DNA from: JABJAG01 sp965222215
Lineage (GTDB): Bacteria > Pseudomonadota > Alphaproteobacteria > UBA6615
Reading direction: 5' to 3'
Assembly: GCA_965222215.1 (NCBI GenBank)
Contig: OZ244931.1
Span: 2,356,001-2,420,000, forward strand
DNA: 64,000 bases
This document shows, piece by piece, positions 45,653-55,013 of the stretch (positions within the stretch are counted from its first letter, which is position 1; each line of letters opens with the position of its first letter). Made by a program: the position numbers and the translations under genes. The notes below the pieces were generated by a model. The model worked only from the letters and a program-made list of their open reading frames with translations, ran no database searches and had not been told where the DNA came from.

Positions 45653-48232
45653 TCAGGATTCTTGGGGCTTGCCGGCCCGCCATGCGAGCAGGGCCGGAAG
45701 CACGATCAACGTCGCAAACAATATAAAGCCGATTGCGATGGCGAGCAGCAAGCCCATGCTCGACATCCCGCGATGTTCGGCGAATGCGAGCGCGACGAAC
45801 GACAACAGCGTCGTCAGCACACTCGTGACCACCGCGCGCGGCGTGGTCGAGGCGAACACATCGCGCAGCGAGTTCGTCTCCCGGTAGCGCCCGACGACAT
45901 GCAGCCCGTTGTCCACGCCCATCCCGAGCAACAGCGGCAGCACGATCACGTTCGCCACGTTCAGCGGGATCGACAGGGCCACCATCACGGCGGCCGTGAG
46001 AGCGGCGGCGAGCACCAACGGCACCATCACGAGCAGCGCATCGACCAGCGAACGCAGGGCGACCACAAGCACGAACGCGATCACGATGGCGGCCGTGATA
46101 AACGCCTGGCGGAACGCATCGACGACAATCGCCCCCACCCCCGCTTCCAGAGCCGGGCGCCCGGTCGCGTCCGGATAGAGCGCGTGCACCGCATCGACGA
46201 AGGCGCCGAGCGCCTCGAAATCGCGCAGGTCGTCGCGCGGCAGCGCCACCACGCGAATTTCCCCGCCCGTGCCGGTCTCGCGCGCCACCAGTTCGCCCGG
46301 CAAGCTGTTCATGTCGATCGGCTGCGCCGACAACGCCTCGCGCAGCATGGCGAGGCTCTCGACGAAGTCCACCGACAGGAGCGCCTCCAGCTCCGACAGG
46401 GTGGCCGGATCGCGCGGCAGCGCGGCCAGCGCGGTGGCCATCGGCTCGAAGCCTTTCCGTCCGGTATCGATAAGTTCTTCCAGCGCCGCTTCGCGCGCGT
46501 CGGCGTCCGGCAGCGGGTCCGGCCGCATGAACATGACGGCGGGCCCGAGGATGACTTGCGCGGTATCGAGGATCGCGAGACGGGTGCCCTGGTCCGCCGG
46601 CACGAACGAATGCAGCGTCTTGGCCTCGCCCACTTCCGGCAGGGCGCGCAGCTCGCGCGCGATCTCGTCAGCGGCCTCGGTCCCCGGCGCGGCGATCGTC
46701 AGCGTATAGGGCGTGACGGTGCCGTCGGCGTGCAGGTCCGTCAGGGTACGGACCGCTTCGCTGTCGGGATCCTGAAGGTTGAGGCTGTTGAAATCGAACC
46801 GCACCTGCAGCCCCACCGCAGCGGCCGCGACCAACAGGACCAGCGCAACCAGGGAGATCGGGCGCGCCAGTCGACCCAGCCCCATCCCCATTCCGACGAG
46901 CCAGTCGGGGTTCGCCGGCCTTCCCGGCGCGCGACGAACCGCTCGCGTGCCGACCAGGTCGAGCAGCGGCGGCAGGATCGTGAACGACACGACGACGGCG
47001 ATCACCATGCCCGCCGCCGATATCAGGCCCAGCTCGGCCAACCCCTGGAACCGGGTTGGCCAGAACGACAGGAACGCGACCGCTGTGGTCAGGCCGCACA
47101 ATGAGATGGTCGGGCCGAGCCCGCGCATAACGTCCGCCCAGGAAGGTGTCTGCCCGCCGTCCTGTTCGCCTGCCTTCGAACCTTCCCCGATGCGCCGCAA
47201 AACCAAGTGAATCGCAAAGTCGATACCGAGCCCGATGAACAGCACGGCGAACGTCAGCGAGAGGACGTTCAGGGACCCAATGGTGAGGGCGGCGAACCCA
47301 GCCGTCAGGACGAGCCCCGATACGAGCGTCACCAGCGCCGCCAGGATTGCGCGGAGCGAGCCCAGGCCGATCCACAACAGCGCGCCGACCAGCGCAAGCG
47401 AAACCAGGCCGACGGTCTGGATACTGGAGATCGCGCTCTCCAGCTCCGCCGAAGACAGGGGGCCGCGTCCGGTCATGCGCACAGTGATGCCGTTGTCTTC
47501 CGTCAGCGCATTGGCCTCGACGACCTCGCGCACCGCGGCGGCCTGTTCGCGCGCCACCCTGCCGTCGTCGCCGGACAGCGAACCCTGGAACACAATGAGC
47601 CGCCGCGTCGGCGCGGCGTCGCCGAGCATGACTTCGGCCCAGGACGGTGCGCGCGCGTCTCCGGAGGCCACGCCGCGTGCGGTTCGCGCAACGATCTCCG
47701 CCAGCGGCGCCAGCGCCTCGGACTGCCCGCCGTCCGCTGTCGCCGACGCGAACAATTCCGCGAGCCCCCGCAACGAAGGGTCGCGTGCCAGAATCGCAAG
47801 GGCCGGCTGCACCGCCGCGAGGGCATCGACCACCTCCTCCAGCTGCGCGGGTTCCAGATAAAGCAGCGCGTGGCGCGTGACGAAGGGATCGCTTGCGGGG
47901 GCGTAAACATTGGCGAACAGGTCGGCCCGCGCCGCCATGCCTTCCAGGAGCGCGGATTCCGCCAGCCGCGCGCGCCGCGCATCCACGCCGTCGATCACGA
48001 CGACATTCAGCCGGCGATGTTGCGGGAAGGTGTTTTTGTATTCGTTGTAGCTCTGGAGGATTGCCGCGTCGGTATCGACAAGCTCGGTCACGTCGCTCTG
48101 CAGGCTGAGCGTCGAAACGGCAAATACGCCGGCCCCGGCCACGAGCGCCGCCGCAAGTACAAGCGTGACAAGCGGACGGCGCGTGACGAGAGCGACCCAG
48201 CGGACGAGCAACGATGTTATGTGTGTCTTCAC
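45653..48232 (-). CDS. hpnN: RND-family transporter, HpnN-like (MMPL)
   Basis: An 859-residue RND protein with two homologous halves, each one helix, a large periplasmic domain and five helices (e.g. LSLTFAVLFIGLGIDFAIHL, and NVIVLPLLLGMGVDNGLHVV in the second half). HpnN proteins carry hopanoids toward the outer membrane. The start codon is GTG (MKTHITSLLVRW). An HpnM-like gene lies divergently 179 bases away, which supports the HpnN reading; a generic MMPL lipid exporter is the alternative. The hopanoid synthesis genes are not in the window. Confidence 0.8.
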   Translation of the reverse strand: MKTHITSLLVRWVALVTRRPLVTLVLAAALVAGAGVFAVSTLSLQSDVTELVDTDAAILQSYNEYKNTFPQHRRLNVVVIDGVDARRARLAESALLEGMAARADLFANVYAPASDPFVTRHALLYLEPAQLEEVVDALAAVQPALAILARDPSLRGLAELFASATADGGQSEALAPLAEIVARTARGVASGDARAPSWAEVMLGDAAPTRRLIVFQGSLSGDDGRVAREQAAAVREVVEANALTEDNGITVRMTGRGPLSSAELESAISSIQTVGLVSLALVGALLWIGLGSLRAILAALVTLVSGLVLTAGFAALTIGSLNVLSLTFAVLFIGLGIDFAIHLVLRRIGEGSKAGEQDGGQTPSWADVMRGLGPTISLCGLTTAVAFLSFWPTRFQGLAELGLISAAGMVIAVVVSFTILPPLLDLVGTRAVRRAPGRPANPDWLVGMGMGLGRLARPISLVALVLLVAAAAVGLQVRFDFNSLNLQDPDSEAVRTLTDLHADGTVTPYTLTIAAPGTEAADEIARELRALPEVGEAKTLHSFVPADQGTRLAILDTAQVILGPAVMFMRPDPLPDADAREAALEELIDTGRKGFEPMATALAALPRDPATLSELEALLSVDFVESLAMLREALSAQPIDMNSLPGELVARETGTGGEIRVVALPRDDLRDFEALGAFVDAVHALYPDATGRPALEAGVGAIVVDAFRQAFITAAIVIAFVLVVALRSLVDALLVMVPLVLAAALTAAVMVALSIPLNVANVIVLPLLLGMGVDNGLHVVGRYRETNSLRDVFASTTPRAVVTSVLTTLLSFVALAFAEHRGMSSMGLLLAIAIGFILFATLIVLPALLAWRAGKPQES

Positions 48233-48411
48233 AGTCCCGTGCGAATGATTGCGGCGGTCGGCCTTTAGCCCAAGATAAGCAGTATCGCGCCGATGCCTGT
48301 GATTCCAAGGCTCACGGCATCGAACGCATAAGGCTTCATCCGTTGTGTCACTTGCCCCGAAGCCCTGTCATCACTAGGTAACGGAGCACACTCCGTCAGG
48401 ATTCCGGTTTC

Positions 48412-49083
48412 ATGCGGCATTTGTTTGGTTTTTCGGCGTATCGGCGCCAGGTCCGGCGTTTCGCCGTGCTGTACGCCGCCGCGACCCTCGCCTTCGGCGC
48501 CACGGCGCCGATCGCGCACGCCGAAACCGCAGCGAACCCCGAAACGGCCGTGGTCGCCACCTTGCAGGATGGCCTGGTCGGCATTCTCGAAGCGTCGTCG
48601 CAAAGCGGGTCCGTCGAACGCAGCGAAGCCCTCGGCGAGCTGGTCGGCGAGACATTCGACATCAATGCAATGGGCGCGGTCGCCGTCGGCCTCGAAACCT
48701 ACCGCGCGTGGTCGCGCGAACAGCGCCGCGATTTCCTGTCAGCGTTCGCTCGGTTCATGGTCGCCACCCACGCCAACCGCTTCGAAGGCACGCGGGGCCA
48801 AGCGTTCGAGATCGAGGAGAGCGAGGACGCTCCGCTCGACCGGAAGATCGTCCACTCGCGTTATCTGCGTGAGGGCAAGGACCCGGTCGCCGTTGACTAT
48901 CTCGTCCAGATGACGGACAAGGGCTGGCGTATCCTCGATGTCTATCTCGACGGCTCCGTCAGCCTGCTCGCCCTGCATCGCGCCGAGTTCGCATCGGTTC
49001 TGCGCAACAAGGGCTTCGACGGCTTCATCGCCGCCATGATCGCGAAAGCGGACGAATTGAACTCTCCGAAGGCCACGAACTAG
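48412..49083 (+). CDS. hpnM: MlaC/Ttg2D-family protein, HpnM-like
   Basis: A 223-residue secreted protein with a signal peptide (~1-38, ending PIAHA) and a Tgt2/MlaC fold (GETFDINAMGAVAVGLETYR, DYLVQMTDKGWRILDVYLDG). MlaC proteins shuttle lipids through the periplasm; HpnM members occur with HpnN. Divergent from the RND gene, so the pair may share control. RidA follows after 71 bases. Confidence 0.8.
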   Translation: MRHLFGFSAYRRQVRRFAVLYAAATLAFGATAPIAHAETAANPETAVVATLQDGLVGILEASSQSGSVERSEALGELVGETFDINAMGAVAVGLETYRAWSREQRRDFLSAFARFMVATHANRFEGTRGQAFEIEESEDAPLDRKIVHSRYLREGKDPVAVDYLVQMTDKGWRILDVYLDGSVSLLALHRAEFASVLRNKGFDGFIAAMIAKADELNSPKATN

Positions 49084-49154
49084 GCGCGCATTGCCCGTGT
49101 GCAACCGGCGGCCGCAGCCGACATAATGGGCCGACCTATTTCACGGAGACAGCC

Positions 49155-49562
49155 ATGGCCGTATCGATCGAACGCATCCGCCCCGACTTCCTCTGGAACA
49201 AGCCCCATTTCACCAATGTGGTGACAAGCGAGGGCGGCAAGACGATCCACCTCTCCGGTCTCGTGGCCGGCACCATTGAAGGAGAACTGGTCGCGCCCGG
49301 CGATCTCGGCGGGCAGATGGCCTACATCTACGACACCATCCGCCAGTCGCTGGAACTGGTCGGCGCAACCCCCGCCGACATCGTGCGCCAGCGCGTGTTC
49401 GTCGTCGGCCTGACGCCCGACGACCGGCCGGCGATCATGAAGGCGATGATGGATTTCTACGGCGGCGACCAGTCGGCCTCCAGCACCTGCGTCGGCGTCA
49501 GCGCCCTTCTGCTTGAGGGCGCGCTGGTCGAGATCGACGTGACAGCCGTCGTCGACGCCTAA
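49155..49562 (+). CDS. RidA/YjgF-family protein
   Basis: A 135-residue Rid protein, of the family that hydrolyses reactive enamine/imine intermediates. HLSGLVAGTIEGELVAPGDL and AYIYDTIRQSLELVGATPAD are typical, and the C-terminal LLEGALVEIDVTAVVDA closes the barrel. The usual catalytic Arg segment RP is replaced by the STCVGVSALL region, so it is a Rid-like member of uncertain activity. It converges on the reductase gene with a 4-base overlap. Confidence 0.85.
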   Translation: MAVSIERIRPDFLWNKPHFTNVVTSEGGKTIHLSGLVAGTIEGELVAPGDLGGQMAYIYDTIRQSLELVGATPADIVRQRVFVVGLTPDDRPAIMKAMMDFYGGDQSASSTCVGVSALLLEGALVEIDVTAVVDA

Positions 49563-50596
49563 CCCGATTTCGAGAGCAACGCCTGAAGTAGTTCGAGGTT
49601 GGCCGGATCGGCGGCCAGTTCGCCGCGCTCGATCCGGCGGGCGATCTCCACAAGCTGCGCGTTGACCGGTGCTTCGCCGCCCAGCCGTTCCTGCTCGCGC
49701 ACCACCAGCCCGTTGATGTCGTCGACCTCGGCGCGCCGGCCCTTCTCCCAGTCCTGCATAGTCGTGACCTTGGTGTCCGGCAGGGTCCATCGGCTCAGCA
49801 CCGCATCGAGCAGCTTCGATGCATAGTGGTCGGGATCGTTCACCTCGATACGTTCGTCGCCGAAGATCGGCACCAGCTCGTGCCCGCGCGCGAGGCCCGT
49901 CTTCACCGCCTCGCGCCCCGCCGCCTTCATCAGGTCGTGCATTCCCGGCAGTGCAACGGCGTCGGCCAGCGGCAGGTTCAGAATCGACGACACGAGGAAC
50001 TCGGACGCATTGACGACCAGCTTCATCCACTTCGCCGAGCGGATGTCGTCGCGCGGTTCCGCCGCCCCGGCGTGACGCAGAATCTCCACCACCTCGTCTT
50101 CCCGGCCGACGGTCGCCTCGTCGCAGGCGCCGATGCCGAACCAGGTGCCGTCTGGGCCAGTCTGGCGGGTGACGACGCCCGGCTCGTACAGGCCCGCCGC
50201 CACCTCGATGACCGCGCCCATGGTGCGTTCGGGCCCGACGGCCGCCGCAACTGTGTCCACGGTCATGCCGTTCTGCAGCCCGATCACCAGCGCGTCGTCG
50301 GCAAGCAGCGGGCGGATGAGTTCGCACGCCCAGCGCGTGTCGTAGGCCTTCACGCCGAGGAACACGACATCGAACGGGTCGTGCATCGTGGCGATATCGC
50401 AAAGATGGAATGCGTCGACGCGGGTATTGACGGCGCCGTCCGGCATCTCGACCCGAAGGCCGTCCGCGCGCATCGCTTCCACATGGGCCGGCCACTGGTC
50501 GATGAAGGCGACGTCGAGGCCGGCGTTGACCATGTCCGCGCCAAAGGCCCCGCCGTTGGCGCCCGCGCCGAGAATGGCGATGCGCTTGTCGGTCAT
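49559..50596 (-). CDS. Ketopantoate reductase-like (ApbA/PanE family) NAD(P)H-dependent reductase
   Basis: A 345-residue protein with an N-terminal Rossmann fold (ILGAGANGGAFGADM, 8-22) and C-terminal helical ApbA_C domain with SAKWMKLVVNASEFLVSSIL and the EVDDINGLV block. The family reduces 2-dehydropantoate with NADPH, but it contains many paralogues; at 345 residues and away from pan genes, this could act on another 2-keto acid. GGAGGAG lies just before the ATG. Confidence 0.82.
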   Translation of the reverse strand: MTDKRIAILGAGANGGAFGADMVNAGLDVAFIDQWPAHVEAMRADGLRVEMPDGAVNTRVDAFHLCDIATMHDPFDVVFLGVKAYDTRWACELIRPLLADDALVIGLQNGMTVDTVAAAVGPERTMGAVIEVAAGLYEPGVVTRQTGPDGTWFGIGACDEATVGREDEVVEILRHAGAAEPRDDIRSAKWMKLVVNASEFLVSSILNLPLADAVALPGMHDLMKAAGREAVKTGLARGHELVPIFGDERIEVNDPDHYASKLLDAVLSRWTLPDTKVTTMQDWEKGRRAEVDDINGLVVREQERLGGEAPVNAQLVEIARRIERGELAADPANLELLQALLSKSG

Positions 50597-50652
50597 TGAG
50601 TCTCCTCCGTTCGCGGGTCCGGCCCGCGTTGCCCGGAGTATAACGAACCGAC

Positions 50653-50682
50653 TTGCCGTATGCGCGGGCCCGCGCCTATTGT
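50653..50682 (+). promoter_or_regulatory. Possible promoter for tRNA-Thr
   Basis: -35 TTGCCG and -10 TATTGT with an 18-base spacer, ending 16 bases before the tRNA. Both boxes match 4/6, so this is only a fair candidate. Confidence 0.35.
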
Positions 50683-50698
50683 CCCGCCGACAAACGGG

Positions 50699-50774
50699 GC
50701 CGGCTTAGCTCAGTTGGTAGAGCGGCTGATTTGTAATCAGTAGGTCGCGGGTTCGATTCCTGCAGCCGGCACCA
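50699..50774 (+). tRNA. tRNA-Thr (anticodon TGT)
   Basis: Complete 76-base cloverleaf with encoded CCA. The acceptor GCCGGCT pairs with AGCCGGC, the T-arm is GCGGGTTCGATTCCTGC, and the anticodon loop TTTGTAA gives TGT. The LysR gene ends two bases downstream on the opposite strand. Confidence 0.96.
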
Positions 50775-50775
50775 T

Positions 50776-51726
50776 TTATTCACCACCTCTCGCGTCATCT
50801 GTGCCGACTGCCCCCATCGGTGTCCGCGCGGCCTCCGCACGCAGCCACGCGCGGAACGCGGCGACGTCCGGGTTCGCGGCTTTTGTTTCAGTCGTGACGC
50901 AATAGATCCCGCCCCGGAACGGCAGGTCGATATCGAACGGCGCGACGAGGCGTCCCTGCTCAAGATCACGGCTCGCCATCGCCCGACGCCCCAGGACGAT
51001 CCCCGACCCCTCGATGGCAGCGTCGAGGCAGTGATCGGAATGATCGAAGCGCGGGCCCGCTCTCACATCGCGGTCCGGCAGTCCCGCCAGCGCCAGCCAC
51101 GTCGACCATGCCGGCGTGTCCGGCCAGTGGCGCACCAGCGTCTCATCGTGGATCAGCGTATGGTTCAGGACATCCGACGGCGCGCGGACGGGCGGGTTAC
51201 CCTCGCACAGCTCAGGACTGCACATTGGTGTCACGGCCTCGTTCATCAGCTTGTCCGCGATCAGCCCCTTGTTGTCGCCGAGGGTCCAGCGGATCGCGAC
51301 ATCCGCCTTGTCGGTGTTGAGGTCGACGCTGGTGTTGCTCGCCGCGATCCGCAGGTCGATATCGGGGTGCCGGTCGATGAAGCGCGACAGCCGCGGTACC
51401 AGCCATTTGGCGGCCATGTGCGGGGAGATCGTGACGGTCACGACCCGGTCCGTGCGCGCGGGCCGATCGATGCGCGCGACCGCGCGGTCGAGCCCTTCGA
51501 AGCTCGCCTTCACGCCGGGATACATCACCGCGCCGGCCTCGGTCAGCACGATGGCCCGGTTGAGCCGGCGGAACAGCTTCGCGCCGAGCCGGGCCTCCAG
51601 CGAGCGGATCTGGTAGCTGACGGCGGCAGGCGTCACGCCCAGCTCCTCAGCCGCCTTGGCGAAACTGAGGTTACGCGCGGCGGCCTCGAAGGCACGCAAT
51701 CCGTTGAGCGGCGGGAGATCGTACAT
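50776..51726 (-). CDS. LysR-family transcriptional regulator, GcvA-like
   Basis: A 316-residue LysR regulator. The N-terminal helix-turn-helix (LPPLNGLRAFEAAARNLSFA, AAEELGVTPAAVSYQIRSLE) and the effector domain with VTISPHMAAKWLVPRLSRFI match the GcvA group. The divergent gene 153 bases away is an MDR dehydrogenase, a likely target. The shared spacer holds no operator that I can define with confidence. Confidence 0.9.
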   Translation of the reverse strand: MYDLPPLNGLRAFEAAARNLSFAKAAEELGVTPAAVSYQIRSLEARLGAKLFRRLNRAIVLTEAGAVMYPGVKASFEGLDRAVARIDRPARTDRVVTVTISPHMAAKWLVPRLSRFIDRHPDIDLRIAASNTSVDLNTDKADVAIRWTLGDNKGLIADKLMNEAVTPMCSPELCEGNPPVRAPSDVLNHTLIHDETLVRHWPDTPAWSTWLALAGLPDRDVRAGPRFDHSDHCLDAAIEGSGIVLGRRAMASRDLEQGRLVAPFDIDLPFRGGIYCVTTETKAANPDVAAFRAWLRAEAARTPMGAVGTDDARGGE

Positions 51727-51879
51727 CGCCTGTCACATTAAATTTTCTTGTGTGAATGCTCAACATTCCTCGTTTGTCGGGCCCACGCTTGCCTGCAATC
51801 ATCATTGCGAACACACATCCGGGCGCAGTCCCGGAACAAGCTGATTTACGTCAGCGCACGCCGACAGAAAGGCAAACCG

Positions 51880-52878
51880 ATGTCCGACAGCAAGATGAAA
51901 GCCGTGATCCTGACCGAGAACGGGGTCGAACTCGCCGACGTCGACCGCCCCGAGGTCAAGCCGAACCAGGTGCTGGTCAAGGTCGCGAGCTGCAGCGTCA
52001 ACCGGTCGGACCTGCTCACCACCCAGGGCAAGAATTACGGCCATGTCGGCGGCGCGGCGAAGGTCATGGGCGCGGCGTGCTGCGGCGAGGTGGTCGAGGT
52101 CGGCGGCGAGACCAGCGGCGTCGCCGTGGGCGACCGCGTGATGGCCGTCGGCGCGGCCGGCTGGGCCGAGTACGCCGTGGCCGACCACCGCCGGACCCTT
52201 CCCGTGCCGGACAGCATGGACCTGCTCCAGGGCGGCACGTACTCCTCGGCCTTCCTGACCATGCACGACGCCATCGTCACCAACGGAAAGTTCGAGGCCG
52301 GACAATCGATCCTGATCCAGGGCGCGAGCACCGGGGTCGGCATCATGGGCCTGCAGATCGGCAAGTATCTCGGCGCCAGCCTCGTGATCGGCACCTCGAC
52401 CAATGACGGGCGGCGCGCGAAGCTGGCCGAGTTCGGCGCGGACCTGGCGCTCGATTCACGCGATCCCGGCTGGGTCGACCAGGTGCTCGAGGCGACCGAC
52501 GGCCAGGGCGTCGACCTGGTCATCGACCAGATCTCAGGCTACGCCGCCAACCAGAACATGTCCGCGACGAAGGTCCACGGCCGGATCATCAACGTCGGCC
52601 GGCTGGGCGGCGAGGTCGACCAGTTCGACTTCAACAAGCATGCCGAGCGCCGCCTGACCTACATCGGCACCACCGGCCGCACCCGCTCGCTGGAGGAGCA
52701 TGCCGAGGTCTTCCGCAGCGCCAGGGCGGACCTGTGGGACGCCATGGAGGCGGGCAAGTTCCGGATGCCCATCGACAGCACGTTCGATATTTCGGAAGCC
52801 GCCGCCGCACTGGAGCGGGCCGCCGCCAACAAGCATTTCGGCCGCATCATGCTGACGGTGAACGGCGGAAAGGGCTAG
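51880..52878 (+). CDS. Zinc-independent MDR oxidoreductase (NADPH:quinone reductase-like)
   Basis: A 332-residue medium-chain reductase with the GroES-like N domain (KPNQVLVKVASCSVNRSDLL) and a Rossmann domain (ILIQGASTGVGIMGLQIGKY). The zinc-ligand Cys/His set of alcohol dehydrogenases is absent, as in quinone oxidoreductases and enoyl reductases. I start at MSDSKMKAVILTENG after an AAAGG site; the frame is open 44 codons upstream into the LysR promoter region. Probably regulated by the divergent LysR protein. Confidence 0.87.
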   Translation: MSDSKMKAVILTENGVELADVDRPEVKPNQVLVKVASCSVNRSDLLTTQGKNYGHVGGAAKVMGAACCGEVVEVGGETSGVAVGDRVMAVGAAGWAEYAVADHRRTLPVPDSMDLLQGGTYSSAFLTMHDAIVTNGKFEAGQSILIQGASTGVGIMGLQIGKYLGASLVIGTSTNDGRRAKLAEFGADLALDSRDPGWVDQVLEATDGQGVDLVIDQISGYAANQNMSATKVHGRIINVGRLGGEVDQFDFNKHAERRLTYIGTTGRTRSLEEHAEVFRSARADLWDAMEAGKFRMPIDSTFDISEAAAALERAAANKHFGRIMLTVNGGKG

Positions 52879-52997
52879 CCCCGGGGCCCCTGTCAGGCAG
52901 CCACGGCACGGCGCGCACGTGGACTCGCCCGGATTTCGCCCATAGAGTCGGGTCCGTAAGAGCATCGTTCCCTGGAACACAAGAACGGGGGTGCGCC

Positions 52998-54026
52998 GTG
53001 AACCTCATCCGACAGTCAGAAGCCAGCCAGGCGGCCCGCGACGTGCCGCGCCGCGAACTGCCCGTCATAGACGTCGGCGACGTCCTCGCCGGCGACCCGG
53101 AGGCGCCGGCCCGTCTCGCCGACCAGTGGCGCGAGGTGTGGGAGACGATCGGCTTCATGTCCATCGTCAACCACGGCGTGCCGCAGGCCAGGGTCGACGG
53201 CATGTTCGCCGCCGCGAAACAGTTCCACGACCTGCCGGAGGACGTGAAACAGACGGTCCCGCTGAACACCGACCATCGCGGCTACATGGGCATCCGCAAG
53301 GCGGAGCTGGAGACCAGCGAGATCGAGGAAAACCGCAAGCCCTCGATCTCACAGGCGATGTTCACCGCCACCGAGTACCCGGCCGACAACCCCTTCGTGC
53401 AGGCGGGCGAACAGTTCTACGGCCCCAACCAGTGGCTGCCCGAGGACGTATGCCCCGGCTTCCGCGAGACCACGCTCGACTACATGGACCTGGTGACGGA
53501 TCTCGGCCGCCGGCTGATGCCCATCTGGGCGCTGTCGCTCGACCTGCCGCAGGACTATTTCGAGCCCCATTTCCGGACCCCGTACACCTATTTCCGGATC
53601 GCGACCTATCCGCCGCTGCCCCAGCACGGCGACCGCGAAATGGGCATCCATGCCCACCGCGACACGGGCTTCATGACCTTCCTTCCCCCGGCGAAGGAGG
53701 AGGGCCTGCAGATCCTCGACGAGGACGGCAACTGGTTCTGGCCGATCATGCCGGACGACGCGATGGTGGTGAACCTGGGGCAGTTCGCGACCCGATGGAC
53801 CAACGACCGGTTCCGCGCGACGACCCATCGCGTCGTGCCGCCGCTCGAGAACGACCGCTACGCGATCCCGGTTTTCGTCAACCCGGATTTCGAGTCACGC
53901 AACGAAACGCTGCCAACCTGCACCGGCCCGGACAATCCGCCCAAATATCCCGTCCAGACCTACCGGGAATGGTTCGGCTGGTACATGAGCAACACGTTCG
54001 GCGTCTATCACCAGAAAAAGAACTGA
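52998..54026 (+). CDS. 2-oxoglutarate/Fe(II) oxygenase, isopenicillin-N-synthase-like (paralogue 1)
   Basis: A 342-residue oxidase of the DIOX_N/2OG-FeII family. The N domain has ELPVIDVGDV and GFMSIVNHGVP. The iron facial triad is H220-x-D222 (AHRDTGF) and H277 (ATTHRVV), and R287 in NDRYAIPVF should hold 2-oxoglutarate. The start is GTG with GGGGG 8 bases upstream. It shares layout and C-terminal block LPTC..xDNP with the gene at 61200-62237. Substrate unknown. Confidence 0.88.
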   Translation: MNLIRQSEASQAARDVPRRELPVIDVGDVLAGDPEAPARLADQWREVWETIGFMSIVNHGVPQARVDGMFAAAKQFHDLPEDVKQTVPLNTDHRGYMGIRKAELETSEIEENRKPSISQAMFTATEYPADNPFVQAGEQFYGPNQWLPEDVCPGFRETTLDYMDLVTDLGRRLMPIWALSLDLPQDYFEPHFRTPYTYFRIATYPPLPQHGDREMGIHAHRDTGFMTFLPPAKEEGLQILDEDGNWFWPIMPDDAMVVNLGQFATRWTNDRFRATTHRVVPPLENDRYAIPVFVNPDFESRNETLPTCTGPDNPPKYPVQTYREWFGWYMSNTFGVYHQKKN

Positions 54027-54035
54027 CCGCCCGGG

Positions 54036-54061
54036 ACCGACACGCCGCCCGGCGTGTCGGT
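54036..54061. terminator. Hairpin between convergent genes
   Basis: A perfect 11-bp stem ACCGACACGCC/GGCGTGTCGGT with a GCCC loop, between the ends of the oxygenase gene and the glutathione transferase gene. There is no T-run on either side, so bidirectional termination is likely but not certain. Confidence 0.5.
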
Positions 54062-54074
54062 ATGGGACTCTGAC

Positions 54075-54947
54075 CTAGAACTCCGGCTTGTCCGGTCCGG
54101 CGGGAAGCTTGTCGAAGTCCGACGCGTCGTGGCGCTCCTCGAGCGTTTCCCAGTCCTCGCCGTTGACCTTGTTGACCTTGCGGCCGCGCTGCACGGCCGG
54201 GCGCTCCCAGATTTCCTCGGCCCAGCGGCGAACATTGCCATACTCGTTCTTCACGTTGAGGAACTCGCCCGCGTTGTACTGGGACCCGCGCAGCAGGTTG
54301 CCGTACCACGGCCAGGTGACCATGTCGGCGATGGTGTACTCGTCGCCGCCAAGGAAGCGGTGCTCGGCCAGTTCGCGGTCGAGCACATCAAGCTGGCGCT
54401 TGGTCTCCATCGCGAAGCGGTCGATCGCGTATTCGATCTTGAACGGGGCATAGTGATAGAAGTGCCCGAAGCCGCCGCCGAGATACGGGGCGGAGCCCTG
54501 CAGCCAGAACAGCCAGTTGAGCGCCTCGGTCCGCGCGGCGTGATCGCTCGGCAGGAACTTCCCGAACTTCTCCGCGAGGTAGAGCAGGATCGCGCCGGAC
54601 TCGAACACCCGCACGTCCTTGTCGGCGTCATAGAGCGCCGGAATCTTGGAGTTCGGGTTGATATCCACGAAGCCGCTACCGAACTGGTCGCCGTCGCCGA
54701 TCCTGATCAGCCAGGCATCGTATTCCGCTTCCTCGACGCCCAGCGCGAGGAGCTCCTCAAGCATGATCGTGACCTTCTGGCCGTTCGGCGTCGCGAGCGA
54801 ATAGAGCTGCAGCGGATGCTTGCCGCGCGGCAATTCCTTCTCGTGGGTCGCCCCGGCGATCGGACGGTTCAGGCTCGCCCACTGGCCACCGTTCTCCTTG
54901 TCCCACTCCCATACCTTGGGGGGTGTGTATTCGTCGGTCTCACTCAT
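54075..54947 (-). CDS. yghU: Glutathione transferase, Nu class (YghU-like)
   Basis: A 290-residue GST with the long N-terminal extension of YghU proteins (TPPKVWEWDKENGGQWASLN) before the thioredoxin fold. Glutathione contacts are LYSLATPNGQKVTIMLEELL (catalytic Thr/Asn region), NPNSKIPAL (cis-Pro) and FESGAILLYLAEKFG. YghU reduces disulfides and organic peroxides. It is divergent from a MarR gene, a plausible regulator. Confidence 0.9.
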   Translation of the reverse strand: MSETDEYTPPKVWEWDKENGGQWASLNRPIAGATHEKELPRGKHPLQLYSLATPNGQKVTIMLEELLALGVEEAEYDAWLIRIGDGDQFGSGFVDINPNSKIPALYDADKDVRVFESGAILLYLAEKFGKFLPSDHAARTEALNWLFWLQGSAPYLGGGFGHFYHYAPFKIEYAIDRFAMETKRQLDVLDRELAEHRFLGGDEYTIADMVTWPWYGNLLRGSQYNAGEFLNVKNEYGNVRRWAEEIWERPAVQRGRKVNKVNGEDWETLEERHDASDFDKLPAGPDKPEF

Positions 54948-55013
54948 CTCGTACCTCGTATCTGCTGAATGCGTTTCCTGCGTCGGTCCTGCCGATAAAG
55001 TGCACCTGAAAAA

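Noticed and set aside
46668..48308. 546-codon minus-strand frame inside the RND transporter gene
   Set aside because: It runs in another frame of hpnN with Arg/Gly-rich, non-protein-like sequence.
49080..50495. 471-codon minus-strand frame across the reductase gene and opposite RidA
   Set aside because: Overlaps the well-supported reductase in another frame; composition is not protein-like.
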